64,000 nt of DNA from Caryophanales bacterium (GTDB taxonomy: Bacteria; Bacillota; Bacilli; CAJFEE01), in contig JAQSYP010000006.1 in assembly GCA_029256085.1 (NCBI GenBank), forward strand, positions 34,754-98,753, in the 5' to 3' direction. The stretch's first letter is position 1; each line of letters begins with the position of its first letter. Under the pieces are notes generated by a model. It worked only from the letters and a program-made list of their open reading frames with translations. It was not told where the DNA came from and ran no database searches. Below are positions 28,163 to 38,610 of this stretch, piece after piece. The position numbers and the translations under genes were made by a program.

Positions 28163-29979
28163 TCTACCTCATCATCATTTTCAATAGGTAATGTAAATAA
28201 AATAGATGTTCCATTACCTTCTTCACTTTTTGCCCATATATTACCACCATGAGCCTCTACCATTTCCTTAGCGATGGCCAGTCCAAGCCCAGTCCCACCA
28301 AGTTTTCTTGATCTAGCTTTATCAACTCTGTAGAACCTCTCGAATATTTGATCCATTTCTTCTCTAGGAATTCCGACACCCTGATCTCTAATTTCAAGCT
28401 CTATAAAATTATCCTTGTTACGTAGGATAAAATTGATTGTTCCACCTTGAGGGCTATATTTAACAGCATTTGAGATTATATTATCTAGAACTTGTGTAAT
28501 TTTATCGTCATCAACAAATATAAATAGTGGACTACTATTAAAGTTTCTAACAAAATTTATATTTTCTGGTTTTGTCATCTCAAATCTATCTATTATACGA
28601 TTAAAATATTCCGGAAAGTTAATCCATTCCTTGTATAAACGATAGTCTCTACTGTCCATTTTAGAAAGCTGTAATAAATCTGTTACTAATCGGATCATTC
28701 GTTCAGTTTCATTTTGAACTACATCAATGAAATTTGGTGCAATTGACGGTTCTTTCCAAGCACCCTCACTGAGAGCCTCTAAATAACTCCTCATTGTTGT
28801 AAGAGGAGTACGTAACTCATGTGATACATTTGCAACGAACTCACGTCTCTCACGGTCAATTACTTCCTGATCTGTAACATCGTATAAAACAGAAATTATA
28901 CCGCTATTAAAACCAGAGTCATTCTGAATTATTGAGAAGCTAATTTTAATAAAATAAGTATCATACTGAGTGCTATAATCAACAGTTATCGAATGTGGAT
29001 CGTTATAAATATCTTCGATGCTATACTCATCTGTAAGACCTAATACACTTAGCAAGTCTTGCTCAATTATTGTTTCACGTGGAACATCAAGCATCTGTAA
29101 GGCCGGTTCGTTTACAAGAATTATTCTCCCTTTACGATCTGTAGCAATAACACCGTCTCTCATGTTCTTTAGAACTGAGCTTAGTTTTCTTCGCTCACCA
29201 TCGGTTGTAGCTCTAGCCTCTTGCAGCTTTTTTGTTAAAGTATTAAACGTCATTGAAAGTTGTCCAATTTCATCATGGCCATATATTTTTACAGTTCTTG
29301 AGAAGTTACCCTTTGCTAGCTCATTAGCTTGCTTTCTCATGTCTGATATAGGTCTTGTAATTGTTCTAGCCATCACAATTCCAATTACGACCGTTATTAT
29401 AGTAGCTATTATAGTACCTGTTATAAAAATCTTATTAACTTGGGCTATTTGTCGGTATATACCTTCCATTGATGCCATTAAATAAACAACAGCCGTACTA
29501 TTTCCATTTACTTTAACTGGCGCTACAATTACTCGAACTCTATGGCCATTTTCTTTGTTTATAAAGACTTTTTCGCTTTTAGCTGCTGATAATAATGTTC
29601 TTTTAACTAATATATCCGTAGTCCTTTTTCCTACAAGACTCTGGTTGTATACATTCGATGTTGCAAGAATCTTGTTTTTGTTATCTATTATACGTACTTC
29701 ATCTATATCACTTGAGGCAAAGTCGAATAACAGGTTTTTCAGGTTTCCAGTAATTGCTTCTTCGTGTTCATGTGAATTATTTGAAATTTCTTGTTCAACA
29801 TTGTATACAAGTAGATTTACACGATCATTTAAGGAATTTGAAAAGTTTGTAACTAACTGCTTCTCTAATTGTTGTACGAAATAAACACCAATAATTTGTA
29901 ATGCAATAAATATTAATAGGATGTTTATAACAACTAGCTTTACATGAATAGATTTAAAAAATCCAACTTTACGATTCAT
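28153..29979 (-). CDS. walK: Essential cell-wall sensor histidine kinase WalK (YycG)
   Basis: Layout: transmembrane helix about 12-31, extracytoplasmic sensor domain to about 182, second helix about 183-204, HAMP, PAS (about 265-370), HisKA with phospho-acceptor His387 in NVSHELRTPL, and a HATPase domain with DNIISNAVKYSP, DQGVGIP and GTGLGLA boxes. Length 608 aa is close to B. subtilis WalK. An exact parS site lies inside the gene. It follows walR by 8 bp. Confidence 0.96.
   Translation of the reverse strand: MNRKVGFFKSIHVKLVVINILLIFIALQIIGVYFVQQLEKQLVTNFSNSLNDRVNLLVYNVEQEISNNSHEHEEAITGNLKNLLFDFASSDIDEVRIIDNKNKILATSNVYNQSLVGKRTTDILVKRTLLSAAKSEKVFINKENGHRVRVIVAPVKVNGNSTAVVYLMASMEGIYRQIAQVNKIFITGTIIATIITVVIGIVMARTITRPISDMRKQANELAKGNFSRTVKIYGHDEIGQLSMTFNTLTKKLQEARATTDGERRKLSSVLKNMRDGVIATDRKGRIILVNEPALQMLDVPRETIIEQDLLSVLGLTDEYSIEDIYNDPHSITVDYSTQYDTYFIKISFSIIQNDSGFNSGIISVLYDVTDQEVIDRERREFVANVSHELRTPLTTMRSYLEALSEGAWKEPSIAPNFIDVVQNETERMIRLVTDLLQLSKMDSRDYRLYKEWINFPEYFNRIIDRFEMTKPENINFVRNFNSSPLFIFVDDDKITQVLDNIISNAVKYSPQGGTINFILRNKDNFIELEIRDQGVGIPREEMDQIFERFYRVDKARSRKLGGTGLGLAIAKEMVEAHGGNIWAKSEEGNGTSILFTLPIENDDEVDWE
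29071..29086. other. parS site inside walK
   Basis: TGTTTCACGTGGAACA on the plus strand is the reverse complement of TGTTCCACGTGAAACA, a bona fide B. subtilis parS sequence bound by Spo0J/ParB. It lies within walK coding sequence. Confidence 0.93.
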
Positions 29980-29987
29980 TACTTCAC

Positions 29988-30689
29988 CTAATTAGAGCCA
30001 TTTAGATAATACCCAACACCTCTTCGCGTTATTATCCATTGTGGATTACTCGGATTATCCTCTAATTTTTCTCTCATTCTTCTTATAGTTACATCTACAG
30101 TTCTTACATCACCAAAATAGTCATATCCCCATACTGTTTGTAGCAAGTGCTCACGTGTAAGAACTTGTCCCAAATGGTTTGCTAAATAAAGTAGCAACTC
30201 AAACTCTCTATGAGTTAAATGAATCTGCTCATCTCGTCTTAATACTGTGTATGAGGAAGGCGAGATAGTAAGTTCACCTATAATTAAATCAGTAGTTTCT
30301 TCTTCTTTATCGCTCTGATTCTCTGCTTGGTGTCTTCTTAGATTAGCCTTTAACCTAGCAAGTAACTCTCTAGAACTGAAAGGCTTAGTCATATAATCAT
30401 CTGCGCCCATTTCAAGTCCCAAAACGATGTCAAGCTCAGAGTCTTTAGCTGTTAACATAATAACTGGCATATCATAGTTCTTTCTAATTTCTCTACAAAC
30501 CTCAAGTCCATCTTTATGTGGGAGCATAATATCTAATAAAACTAAATCTGGTTTGAAATCGTTAACTTTTTCTAAAGCCTCAAGTCCATCATAAGCACAT
30601 TCAACTTCATAACCTTCTTTGGAAAGATTAAATAACAGTATGTCAGCAATGGGCTTTTCGTCATCTACTACAAGAATCTTTTTATTCAT
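29988..30689 (-). CDS. walR: Essential response regulator WalR (YycF)
   Basis: This is an OmpR/PhoB-type regulator: a receiver domain with acidic D9-D10, phospho-acceptor Asp53 and a Lys in MTKPF, then a winged-helix domain ending in [11 protein letters not shown]. WalRK controls peptidoglycan hydrolases. The 233 aa are standard. ATG at 30689 has GGGAGG upstream. First gene of walRKHIJ-htrC; a terminator separates it from the M23 gene upstream. Confidence 0.97.
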   Translation of the reverse strand: MNKKILVVDDEKPIADILLFNLSKEGYEVECAYDGLEALEKVNDFKPDLVLLDIMLPHKDGLEVCREIRKNYDMPVIMLTAKDSELDIVLGLEMGADDYMTKPFSSRELLARLKANLRRHQAENQSDKEEETTDLIIGELTISPSSYTVLRRDEQIHLTHREFELLLYLANHLGQVLTREHLLQTVWGYDYFGDVRTVDVTIRRMREKLEDNPSNPQWIITRRGVGYYLNGSN

Positions 30690-30750
30690 GAAATTTCCTC
30701 CCTACAATTTGAATTTAGACTTACTCTTATTTTACAACATTAATTATAAA

Positions 30751-30779
30751 TTAAAAGCCTCTAGAAATTATCTAGAGGC
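30751..30779 (-). terminator. Rho-independent terminator of the M23 gene
   Basis: The stem GCCTCTAGA / TCTAGAGGC (30757-30779) has a T-rich tail on the minus strand, 8 bp after the M23 stop, so the M23 gene and walR are separate units. Confidence 0.8.
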
Positions 30780-30787
30780 TCTATATA

Positions 30788-32320
30788 TTATAATTCTAAC
30801 ATTGGATTAACTACGCTACCATTTTTATATACTTCGAAGTGTAAGTGTGTACCGGTTGAATCACCTGTTGATCCCATAATTCCAATACTTTGGCCGCGCT
30901 GTACAACTTGTCCATCATAAACTGAAATTGAAGAAAGATGTGCGTAAACTGTCTTCATTCCATTATTATGGTTAATTACTACTTTATTCCCGTAGTTACC
31001 ATCCCATCCAGCAAAAGTTACAGTACCGTTATCCGCAGCCTTAATGTTCAAACTACTTGGCCCAGCAATATCAATACCTTTATGGAATCTTCCCCATCTA
31101 TAACCCATTTTAGATGATACATAACCACCTGAAGCAGGCCATGCTAAGTTCCCTGTACCACGCGAAGGAACTTCTTTTGTTCCTCTTGCGATAATTTTAG
31201 GCGTAGACTGTTTAGTAACGTCTTGTGATACTGCCTTTATAGATTTCGTTTTATTATTTACAACTATAATAGCGTAATCAACAATCTTTTCTCCGTCTAT
31301 ACCTTCTTGAATAACTTTAGTAGTTCCTTTGAATATAGTTGGATCACTTTTATATTGAGTAGCGTAAGGAACGGATACCTTTCTAACCTCTTCTTTTTTA
31401 ACAATAACATTAACAAAAGGTTTAACTGCAGAAACATTTAATTTCTGCCCGATTTGTAATAGTGTATTCTCAGTAATACCAGGATTTAATGTTAGTAGAT
31501 CACGTGTTCTTAAATTAAATTTCTCTGCAATTGTACCTAGACTATCTCCATCAACTACTGAATAAGGAACTGGTCTTTTTGTTCCTTTTATAAGAATTGA
31601 TGTTGCATCGTTTACAGATTTTACGTCACTAGCTGGCGCTTCAGCCTTTTCAATTGCAATTTCCTCGTAGAAAGCCACATCAACTACTCTTGACTCACCA
31701 ACCTGTAGCTTTTTCACATTTGCTTTTTTCATTTGACTTGCTTGTTCTAGTGTTTTACTAGATACAAATTTCGACTTAATTTCTTCGAGTGCCTGATGCG
31801 CTTCTTCCTCACTTGTCAAATGTACGATAGATTTACCATCGACTATTATGTTGTAAGTTACTACTTTCACTTCAATAGCCTTACCAATTTTTTCTTTAAC
31901 CTGCTTTTCGTTATATACAGGGGTAAAAACATTCTCAGAAACTATCTTAATATCATTAGCGACAGTAAAGTTATAATTCTCGTTTTGCTCTTGGTTTTCT
32001 TTTAATTTTTCATTAATTATTCTTTTTGCAAAGTCTTTATTTTTTACAGTTCCGATATATTCATTATCAAAGTATACGTTAAACACCTTAGTAACACCAC
32101 TTGTTTCCCCAGTTAAACTACCCGCGTAAACAGTTGGTAATACAGATGCAGTTAATAACAAAACTGTAAATGCTGAACTAATCGTTTTATTACTAGAAGC
32201 AGAGTTATATATTTTTTTTGATATTTTAAGATTTTTTTCTATTAAACTACTATTTTTTATTAAGTCTATTTTTTTATTAATTGTGTTTATGATTTTTGCA
32301 AAAATAGAGGTATTTAACAA
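30788..32320 (-). CDS. Cell-wall endopeptidase with LysM, G5 and M23 domains
   Basis: An N-terminal cytoplasmic stretch precedes a hydrophobic segment (about 47-66), which acts as signal or anchor. A LysM (VVDGDSLGTIAEKFNLRTRD, about 260-305), a G5 domain (about 325-400), and a C-terminal M23 zinc peptidase follow. The M23 ligands are seen in HKGIDIAGP and HLHFEVY. TTG at 32320 is chosen because AAGGAGG lies 7 nt upstream; a longer in-frame ATG at 32365 would place the ribosome site inside the gene. The adjacency to walR suggests WalR control, and a WalR-like site lies upstream. Confidence 0.9.
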   Translation of the reverse strand: MLNTSIFAKIINTINKKIDLIKNSSLIEKNLKISKKIYNSASSNKTISSAFTVLLLTASVLPTVYAGSLTGETSGVTKVFNVYFDNEYIGTVKNKDFAKRIINEKLKENQEQNENYNFTVANDIKIVSENVFTPVYNEKQVKEKIGKAIEVKVVTYNIIVDGKSIVHLTSEEEAHQALEEIKSKFVSSKTLEQASQMKKANVKKLQVGESRVVDVAFYEEIAIEKAEAPASDVKSVNDATSILIKGTKRPVPYSVVDGDSLGTIAEKFNLRTRDLLTLNPGITENTLLQIGQKLNVSAVKPFVNVIVKKEEVRKVSVPYATQYKSDPTIFKGTTKVIQEGIDGEKIVDYAIIVVNNKTKSIKAVSQDVTKQSTPKIIARGTKEVPSRGTGNLAWPASGGYVSSKMGYRWGRFHKGIDIAGPSSLNIKAADNGTVTFAGWDGNYGNKVVINHNNGMKTVYAHLSSISVYDGQVVQRGQSIGIMGSTGDSTGTHLHFEVYKNGSVVNPMLEL

Positions 32321-32495
32321 TTTACTTCCTCCTTGAAAACTTTCAGATTCTAATCTACGGTGCAAATATATTGTAATATCCTAGTTTAATTTATCACAAA
32401 AAAGGGATTTTTTGATGAAAAAAGTGATTTTGTAACATAATTGATATGTCTTTATTAACAAATAAGGTCTATATAGTCACAAATACCTATTTTTT

Positions 32496-32511
32496 ATTAC
32501 ATTTTATTACA
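32496..32511 (-). promoter_or_regulatory. WalR-box-like direct repeat upstream of the M23 gene
   Basis: TGTAAT-AAAA-TGTAAT reads on the minus strand. The WalR consensus is TGTWAH-N5-TGTWAH, so the half-sites fit but the spacer is one base short. It lies about 180 bp upstream of the start. Confidence 0.3.
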
Positions 32512-32526
32512 AATTATAATTAATAT

Positions 32527-32557
32527 AAAAAGGACAAGATTTTATCTTGTCCTTTTT
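32527..32557. terminator. Terminator after the tRNA cluster
   Basis: A 13-bp stem AAAAAGGACAAGA / TCTTGTCCTTTTT lies just downstream of tRNA-Phe on the minus strand. T-runs on both sides make it potentially bidirectional. Confidence 0.85.
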
Positions 32558-32562
32558 ATTGA

Positions 32563-32635
<73 letters not shown>

Positions 32636-32650
32636 TTAACTTATATGTAA

Positions 32651-32726
32651 TGGCGGTCCCGACCGGGATCGAACCGGCGATCTCCTGCGTGACAGGCAGG
32701 CATGTTAACCGCTACACCACGGGACC
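32651..32726 (-). tRNA. tRNA-Asp (anticodon GTC)
   Basis: The acceptor stem is GGTCCCG / CGGGACC, the anticodon loop CTGTCAC holds GTC, the T-arm is GTTCGATCC, discriminator G, and CCA is encoded. 76 nt. Confidence 0.97.
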
Positions 32727-32740
32727 AAAAAAAATATAAA

Positions 32741-32815
32741 TGGTGACCCCTACGGGATTCGAACCCGTGTTACCGCCGTGAAAGGGCGGTGTCTTAACCG
32801 CTTGACCAAGGGGCC
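32741..32815 (-). tRNA. tRNA-Glu (anticodon TTC)
   Basis: The acceptor strands are GGCCCCT and AGGGGTC with a wobble pair. The anticodon loop CTTTCAC holds TTC, the T-arm is GTTCGAATC, and CCA is encoded. 75 nt. First tRNA of the cluster. Confidence 0.97.
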
Positions 32816-32845
32816 GTATTTACTATTAAAAGTTAGACAATAAAC

Positions 32846-32874
32846 ATAATACCATCACAAATATATTTAGACAA
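32846..32874 (-). promoter_or_regulatory. Promoter of the tRNA cluster
   Basis: On the minus strand TTGTCT (32874-32869) and an extended -10 TGGTATTAT (hexamer 32851-32846) are separated by 17 bp and lie about 30 bp upstream of tRNA-Glu. Confidence 0.75.
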
Positions 32875-32926
32875 TACATTTTTTTAAAAAATTTTCCTTT
32901 TATTTTTTTAATAGGTTGTAATATTA

Positions 32927-32956
32927 AAAAACAGTTCTAAATTAATAGAACTGTTT
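32927..32956 (-). terminator. Rho-independent terminator of purA
   Basis: The perfect 11-bp stem AAACAGTTCTA / TAGAACTGTTT with a T-run lies just after the purA stop. Confidence 0.88.
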
Positions 32957-32962
32957 CACAAG

Positions 32963-34252
32963 TTATAGTCCGTATACGTTTTTAACTAGATTTGTTTGGT
33001 TTCTATCTGGACCTACAGAGAAAATTGCTAAGTTAATTCCTGTTAATTGACAGATTCTCTCTAAGTAATGACGAGCATTCTCAGGTAAATCTTTTAAGTT
33101 TTTAACACCTGTAATATCTTCCGTCCAACCAGGAAGCTCCTCATAAACAGGTTCACACTTAGAAAGTTGTTTTAAGCTAGCAGGAAACTCTTCAAGAATT
33201 TCTCCATCTAACTTATATGCAACACAAATTTTCAGGTTAGGAATACCAGTTAATACATCAATAGAGTTTAAAGATAAATCAGTTATCCCCGAAACTCTTC
33301 TTGCATGTCTTACAACTACGCTATCAAACCAACCTACTCTACGTGGTCTTCCTGTAGTAGTTCCATATTCTCTACCAACTTCACGGATTTGGTGACCGAT
33401 TTCATTATGAAGCTCAGTCGGAAATGCCCCTTCACCTACACGAGTAGTGTAAGCCTTAGCTACACCAACAACACGGTGAATTTTTGACGGTCCAACACCA
33501 GCTCCTATTGTTACTCCACCTGCAATTGGGTTCGAAGATGTAACAAATGGGTATGTACCTTGATCAATATCAAGCATTACGCCTTGTGCACCTTCAAATA
33601 ATACTCTCTTACCAGCATCTAAAGCATCATTTAAAACTACTGATGTATCACAAATATACTTTTTAATTTGTTGTCCATATTCGTAGTATTCTTCAAATAT
33701 TTCATCAATGTCAAAACCATTTGAGTCATATAACTTTTCAAACATACGATTTTTTTCTGAAAGGTTTCTACTTAGTTTCTCATGAAAATCTTCTTTATCT
33801 AAAAGGTCAGCCATTCTAATCCCAATACGAGCAGCTTTGTCCATATATGCTGGACCTATACCTTTTTTAGTCGTACCAATCTTGTTGTCGCCTTTTCTTT
33901 CTTCTTCAAGTTCATCTTGCTTTAAATGATACGGAAGAATTACGTGTGCACGGTTACTAATTCTCAAGTTATCCGTGCTAATACCTCTTTCTTGTAGTCC
34001 CACTAATTCTTTTAATAAGGCCTTAGGATCTACAACCATTCCATTTCCAATAACAGATATTTTATCAGAATAAAAAATACCAGATGGAATTAAGTGAAGC
34101 TTATAAGTTTCATTGTTAAACTTAATAGTGTGGCCAGCATTATTACCACCTTGGTAACGAGAAATTACCTCAGCATCATTCGATAGATAATCGGTAATTT
34201 TACCTTTACCTTCATCGCCCCACTGTGTTCCAACTACGACAACTGATGACAT
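32963..34252 (-). CDS. purA: Adenylosuccinate synthetase
   Basis: The enzyme converts IMP and aspartate to adenylosuccinate with GTP, the first committed AMP step. The N-terminal P-loop [10 protein letters not shown], the NNAGHT segment, and [14 protein letters not shown] are the classical motifs. The length of 429 aa is normal. It is transcribed alone, flanked by its own terminator and the dnaB gene, as in Bacillus. Confidence 0.97.
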   Translation of the reverse strand: MSSVVVVGTQWGDEGKGKITDYLSNDAEVISRYQGGNNAGHTIKFNNETYKLHLIPSGIFYSDKISVIGNGMVVDPKALLKELVGLQERGISTDNLRISNRAHVILPYHLKQDELEEERKGDNKIGTTKKGIGPAYMDKAARIGIRMADLLDKEDFHEKLSRNLSEKNRMFEKLYDSNGFDIDEIFEEYYEYGQQIKKYICDTSVVLNDALDAGKRVLFEGAQGVMLDIDQGTYPFVTSSNPIAGGVTIGAGVGPSKIHRVVGVAKAYTTRVGEGAFPTELHNEIGHQIREVGREYGTTTGRPRRVGWFDSVVVRHARRVSGITDLSLNSIDVLTGIPNLKICVAYKLDGEILEEFPASLKQLSKCEPVYEELPGWTEDITGVKNLKDLPENARHYLERICQLTGINLAIFSVGPDRNQTNLVKNVYGL

Positions 34253-34332
34253 ATTTATTTACCCTCCAGAGATGTTTTATATAAAAACAAAAGTTAGTTT
34301 ATCAATATTTGTGTATATTAGTCAATATAGTT

Positions 34333-35700
34333 CTATGAAGCACTATTGAAATTACCAGGATCATCATGGTGTCTATCTATACTTATAAATTTGTTAAATT
34401 CTTTTCTAAATGCCAGAGAAACATTTCCAACTGGACCATTTCTTTGCTTAGCAATGATAATTTCAATAATGTTCTTATTTTCTGTTTCACGTTCATAATA
34501 ATCTTCTCTATATAGAAAAGCTACTATATCCGCGTCTTGTTCTATACTTCCAGATTCACGGATATCAGACATCATTGGCCTTTTATCTTGTCTCGATTCA
34601 ACTCCACGTGATAACTGAGAAAGTGCTATAACTGGAACTTGTAGTTCTCTTGCTAATTCCTTAAGTGATCTAGAAATTTCAGATACTTCTTGCTGTCTAT
34701 TTTCACGTGTTCTACCGCTACCTTGAATTAGTTGGAGATAATCAATTAGAATCATACCTAATCCACGTTCTTGCTTAAGACGTCTACATTTAGATCTTAT
34801 ATCAGTTATTTTAATTCCAGGAGTATCATCTATAAAAATCCCTGCACGCGACAAGCTTCCAATCGCCATTGTTAGTTTACCCCAATCATCTGGAGTTAAC
34901 GAGCCTGTTCTTAGTCTTTGTGCATCAATGTTGCCCTCAGCACACAACATACGCATTACTAGCTGATCTGCTCCCATTTCTAAACTGAAGATAGCGACGT
35001 GTTCATCAGTTTTAGTAGCAACATTTTGTGCAATATTTAGTGCGAAAGCTGTCTTACCAACAGACGGTCTTGCTGCTACTATAATTAAATCATTTTTCTG
35101 AAACCCAGCTGTCATTTTATCAAGATCAACAAAACCGCTTGGTATTCCTGTAACATCACCCTTGCGATTATGAAGAAGCTCAATTTTGTCATACGCATCT
35201 ACTAAAACATCTTTTATATTTTTAAAATTTCCTGCACGTTTTTTCTGAGAAACTTCTAGAATTTTCTTCTCAGCTTCATTCAGAACATCTGCTAACTCAT
35301 TTTCTCGTTCAAAGCTATCTGTTACTATGCTAGTGGCAGTTTTTATTAGTTTTCTTAATAAAGACTTTTCCTCAACAATACGTGCATAAAATTCTACATT
35401 CGCTGCAGTAGGTACAGAATTAACTAAATCCTGAAGATAAGGAATTCCACCTATCTCCTCCAACAAATTTTGATTTGATAGTTCCGTTGTTACGGTGACA
35501 ACGTCAACAGGTTCACTTCTTTCAGAAACCTTTAACATAGTGTTAAATAATCGCTGGTGTGCAGCTCTATAGAAATCTTCTGGTATTAGAATCTCTGCTA
35601 TTGTAATAAGAACTTGTGGTTCTAGAAAAATAGATCCGAGAACTGCTTGTTCAGCTTCTAAATTATGTGGAGGAGTTCTATCATATAAATTATTGTTCAT
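34333..35700 (-). CDS. dnaB: Replicative DNA helicase (DnaB; DnaC in B. subtilis naming)
   Basis: An N-terminal helical domain (about 1-110) is followed by a RecA-like domain with Walker A ARPSVGKTAFALN, Walker B IDYLQL and the arginine-finger region. It unwinds DNA at the fork after loading at oriC. ATG at 35700 with GGGGAG upstream yields 455 aa, the family length; the extended start at 35715 adds five unrelated residues. It follows rplI by 28 bp and is probably in the gdpP-rplI-dnaB operon. Confidence 0.96.
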   Translation of the reverse strand: MNNNLYDRTPPHNLEAEQAVLGSIFLEPQVLITIAEILIPEDFYRAAHQRLFNTMLKVSERSEPVDVVTVTTELSNQNLLEEIGGIPYLQDLVNSVPTAANVEFYARIVEEKSLLRKLIKTATSIVTDSFERENELADVLNEAEKKILEVSQKKRAGNFKNIKDVLVDAYDKIELLHNRKGDVTGIPSGFVDLDKMTAGFQKNDLIIVAARPSVGKTAFALNIAQNVATKTDEHVAIFSLEMGADQLVMRMLCAEGNIDAQRLRTGSLTPDDWGKLTMAIGSLSRAGIFIDDTPGIKITDIRSKCRRLKQERGLGMILIDYLQLIQGSGRTRENRQQEVSEISRSLKELARELQVPVIALSQLSRGVESRQDKRPMMSDIRESGSIEQDADIVAFLYREDYYERETENKNIIEIIIAKQRNGPVGNVSLAFRKEFNKFISIDRHHDDPGNFNSAS

Positions 35701-35728
35701 TTTACTACTCCCCAATGTCTATTAATTA

Positions 35729-36175
35729 TTATTGCTCTTTTACGTGAACCTTTAATGTGCAAGTCACTTCTTGATGAAGCTTTACTGGCACATTTGTAAA
35801 ACCTAATGAGCGTATACCATCAGTTAAGTCCATTTTTCTTTTATCAATTTTAATCTTGTGTTGCTTTTCTAATGCCTCAGCAACTTGCTTTGAGGTAATT
35901 GAGCCAAACAGTCTACCACCTTCACCAGATTTCGCTGAAATCTCAACTGTTAACTCTTCTAAATTTTTCTTTAATAACTTCGCATTTTCTAATTCTTCTT
36001 GGGCCATTTTTTCTTTTTTCTTTTTTTGTGCATCAAGAGATGAAATGTTAGCGTTATTTGCTTCAATAGCCATACCATTTTTTATTAAGAAGTTTTGCGC
36101 ATATCCAGAAGCAACTTCTTTAATTTCACCTTTTTTTCCTGTTCCTTTTACATCTTTTAATAAAATTACTTTCAT
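35729..36175 (-). CDS. rplI: 50S ribosomal protein L9
   Basis: The N-terminal domain [20 protein letters not shown], the long central helix rich in Lys/Glu, and a C-terminal domain give 148 aa, the usual length. The start overlaps the gdpP stop by 4 bp, so the two are coupled. Confidence 0.97.
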   Translation of the reverse strand: MKVILLKDVKGTGKKGEIKEVASGYAQNFLIKNGMAIEANNANISSLDAQKKKKEKMAQEELENAKLLKKNLEELTVEISAKSGEGGRLFGSITSKQVAEALEKQHKIKIDKRKMDLTDGIRSLGFTNVPVKLHQEVTCTLKVHVKEQ

Positions 36176-38151
36176 AGAGAATTTCCTCCCTCAATGTATT
36201 TATTAATTTCATCTATTAGTAAGTTTTCAACTTCTTTAATCGATTCAGACTGTATAAGCGTTGCTGCATTAGTTAAATGTCCGCCGCCATTTAAATTCTC
36301 CATTATTAGTTGAACATTGATATCTCCAAGAGACCTTGCACTAATAGCAACTGTATTGTTATTTCGTTTAGCTATTACAAATGATGCTGTAATACCATTC
36401 ATACCAAGAAGCGTATCTGCCGCTTGTGCTAATACTATTTGTTCGTAGAATTCATCTTCCTCGCCTTTAGCTATAGCAATCCCGTTAATAATTTCATACG
36501 AATTTTTAATTAAACTCGCCTTTATAATATACTTATCTTTCTCTTCCTTTAAAAACTTTTGTACTAGAATTGTATCTGCCCCTAAAGTTCTTAAATATGA
36601 TGCGGCGTCAAACGTTCTGGAGCCTGTCCTAAGTGTAAAACTCTTAGTATCCACAATTATCCCTGCTAATAATGCAGTAGATTCAATTATGTTCATTTTT
36701 GCTCTTTTTGGTTGGTATTCTAAAAGTTCCGTTACAAGTTCTGACGTTGAAGAAGCATATGGCTCCATGTATACAAGTATTGCATCATTAACAAACTCTT
36801 CGCCTCGTCTATGATGATCAATTACTACAATGTTCTCTAATCTATTAATTAGTTTTTCTTCAATAGTTAGCGATGGTTTATGTGTATCTACTATCACTAG
36901 GAGTGTTCTTCTTGTTGCAATTTCTAATGCTTGCTCAGGTGTTACAAAGTTATCCCATAAGTCTAAATAATCATGTCTAATTTCATTTAGTAATCTTTTA
37001 ACAGCTTGGTCACTACTATTAGGATCTGTCACTATAAAGGCTGGTCTGTCATTCATTTGGGCTATTTTCATAATACCTAAACTCGCTCCATAACAATCCA
37101 TGTCAGGAGTTTTGTGACCCATTATAATTACTTGTTCGCTTTCAACAATTAAATCCTTAAGTGCATGGGATATAACCCTAGCTCTTACCCTTGTCCTTTT
37201 TTCAACAGGATTTGTTTTCCCGCCATAGAACTTTACTTTACCATTATTTGATTTTATTGATACTTGATCCCCGCCTCTGCCAAGTGCTAAATCTAAGCTT
37301 GATTGGGCGAGGTTATTTATTTCTAGTAAAGATAAGTCGCCAACTCCTACTCCGATACTTAGTGTTAACGGTATACCTTGTTTCGCAGTTTGTTCTCTTA
37401 CTTCATCAAGAATGTTAAAGTTTGTTTTTTGTAATTCTTTTAGAATTTTATTATTTAGGACTGCAAAATACCTGTCCGAGGAAATCCTTTTAGATAACAC
37501 TCCATGTTCATTTGCCCAACGACTAATAATTGATGATACGATTGAATTAATATTCGCACGGATCTGGTCATTTATTCCTTGAGTTAATTCGTCGTAATTA
37601 TCTAGATAAATAGTAGAAAAAACGACCTTTTCATTTTCATGTTTTTCTTCTAATTCTATAAATTCGGTTACGTCGAAAAAGTATATTAATTTTTCTTCGT
37701 GTTTAATTATTACCTTATACTTTCTATCGTTGACTAAAATAATATCCTTATTGTTATCTTTCTTAACTAAGGGAACAAGTTCCTCAGATATATAAAACAA
37801 TGATTTGTTAATAATTGACTCTTCGACAAAACACAAGTTTATAAAAGGATTTGCCCATTCAATTTCTAAATCATCATTGTAAAGTAATACACCAATAGGC
37901 ATTTCTGTTAGTGCTTCTTCTCCAACTCTTCTAAGTCTGTGTGACATTGTTGCTATGTATTTATCATTTTGATTTTTAAATTTTTGAAGTGAAATGTAAG
38001 TATAAATAAAAACGAGTAATTGAACTATAAATAAAATAGCCCCATAAACCCAATGAGAAGTAAAAGAAATAATCCCTATTATTAATGTCAGTAGTAAATT
38101 AACAAGAAATACTGGGTAAATTATAAAAAGTTTAAAAATTTTGTCTAACAT
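36172..38151 (-). CDS. gdpP: Cyclic-di-AMP phosphodiesterase GdpP (YybT)
   Basis: The protein has two N-terminal transmembrane helices (about 8-55), a PAS-like domain, a degenerate GGDEF domain ([11 protein letters not shown] in place of GGDEF), then DHH with VVIDHHRRG and DHHA1 with [10 protein letters not shown]. It hydrolyses c-di-AMP. Length 659 aa matches the family. It is the first gene upstream of rplI and dnaB, as in Bacillus. Confidence 0.96.
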   Translation of the reverse strand: MLDKIFKLFIIYPVFLVNLLLTLIIGIISFTSHWVYGAILFIVQLLVFIYTYISLQKFKNQNDKYIATMSHRLRRVGEEALTEMPIGVLLYNDDLEIEWANPFINLCFVEESIINKSLFYISEELVPLVKKDNNKDIILVNDRKYKVIIKHEEKLIYFFDVTEFIELEEKHENEKVVFSTIYLDNYDELTQGINDQIRANINSIVSSIISRWANEHGVLSKRISSDRYFAVLNNKILKELQKTNFNILDEVREQTAKQGIPLTLSIGVGVGDLSLLEINNLAQSSLDLALGRGGDQVSIKSNNGKVKFYGGKTNPVEKRTRVRARVISHALKDLIVESEQVIIMGHKTPDMDCYGASLGIMKIAQMNDRPAFIVTDPNSSDQAVKRLLNEIRHDYLDLWDNFVTPEQALEIATRRTLLVIVDTHKPSLTIEEKLINRLENIVVIDHHRRGEEFVNDAILVYMEPYASSTSELVTELLEYQPKRAKMNIIESTALLAGIIVDTKSFTLRTGSRTFDAASYLRTLGADTILVQKFLKEEKDKYIIKASLIKNSYEIINGIAIAKGEEDEFYEQIVLAQAADTLLGMNGITASFVIAKRNNNTVAISARSLGDINVQLIMENLNGGGHLTNAATLIQSESIKEVENLLIDEINKYIEGGNSL

Positions 38152-38270
38152 CCATTTTCAACTCCTATATAGAACCACTAAAAGTGTAGAAAAATAATAC
38201 ACCCTGTCTTATTATACCTTATAAAAAGATAGTTGAAAAAATTTTATTTAAAAATACCAATATATAAAAG

Positions 38271-38308
38271 CAAAAAAATAAAACACAGAATAATAAAGTC
38301 CGTGTTTT
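38271..38308 (-). terminator. Terminator overlapping the azlD stop
   Basis: AAAACACGGA / TCTGTGTTTT pairs with one wobble, followed by a T-run on the minus strand. The hairpin overlaps the last base of the azlD stop codon. Confidence 0.7.
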
Positions 38309-38610
38309 TAAAAGTAATTATTTGCTATAAATACACTTATAATTGCAAATAAAATAACGACAATGATATTTTGTTTATAATATGATAAAACCCCTGCAAC
38401 GGCGGCACCTATGATACCAATGTACGGTTTATCTGGAACAACTGTAAGAATACCTGGAAAAATTAATGCCCCTAATGCAGCATACGGAACTGCTTTAAGC
38501 CACTTCCTCATCCCACTTGATAGAGTTATTTTGTCAAAAATCAATATAGGATATACCCTCGGAATTAATGTTACTATAGCCATTCCCACAATAATTAAAA
38601 TAATCTCCAT
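38308..38610 (-). CDS. azlD: AzlD-family branched-chain amino acid export subunit
   Basis: The 100-aa protein has about three to four hydrophobic helices and the typical core TLIPRVYPILI and WLKAVPYAALGAL. AzlD pairs with AzlC to export branched-chain amino acids. It is coupled to azlC through a TAATG overlap. Confidence 0.88.
   Translation of the reverse strand: MEIILIIVGMAIVTLIPRVYPILIFDKITLSSGMRKWLKAVPYAALGALIFPGILTVVPDKPYIGIIGAAVAGVLSYYKQNIIVVILFAIISVFIANNYF

Noticed and set aside
29018..29485. 155-codon plus-strand frame inside walK
   Set aside because: It is antisense to the conserved PAS/HAMP part of walK; composition is that of a shadow frame.
34440..34500. TGTTTCACGTTC in dnaB as a third parS
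   Set aside because: The right half-site is absent.
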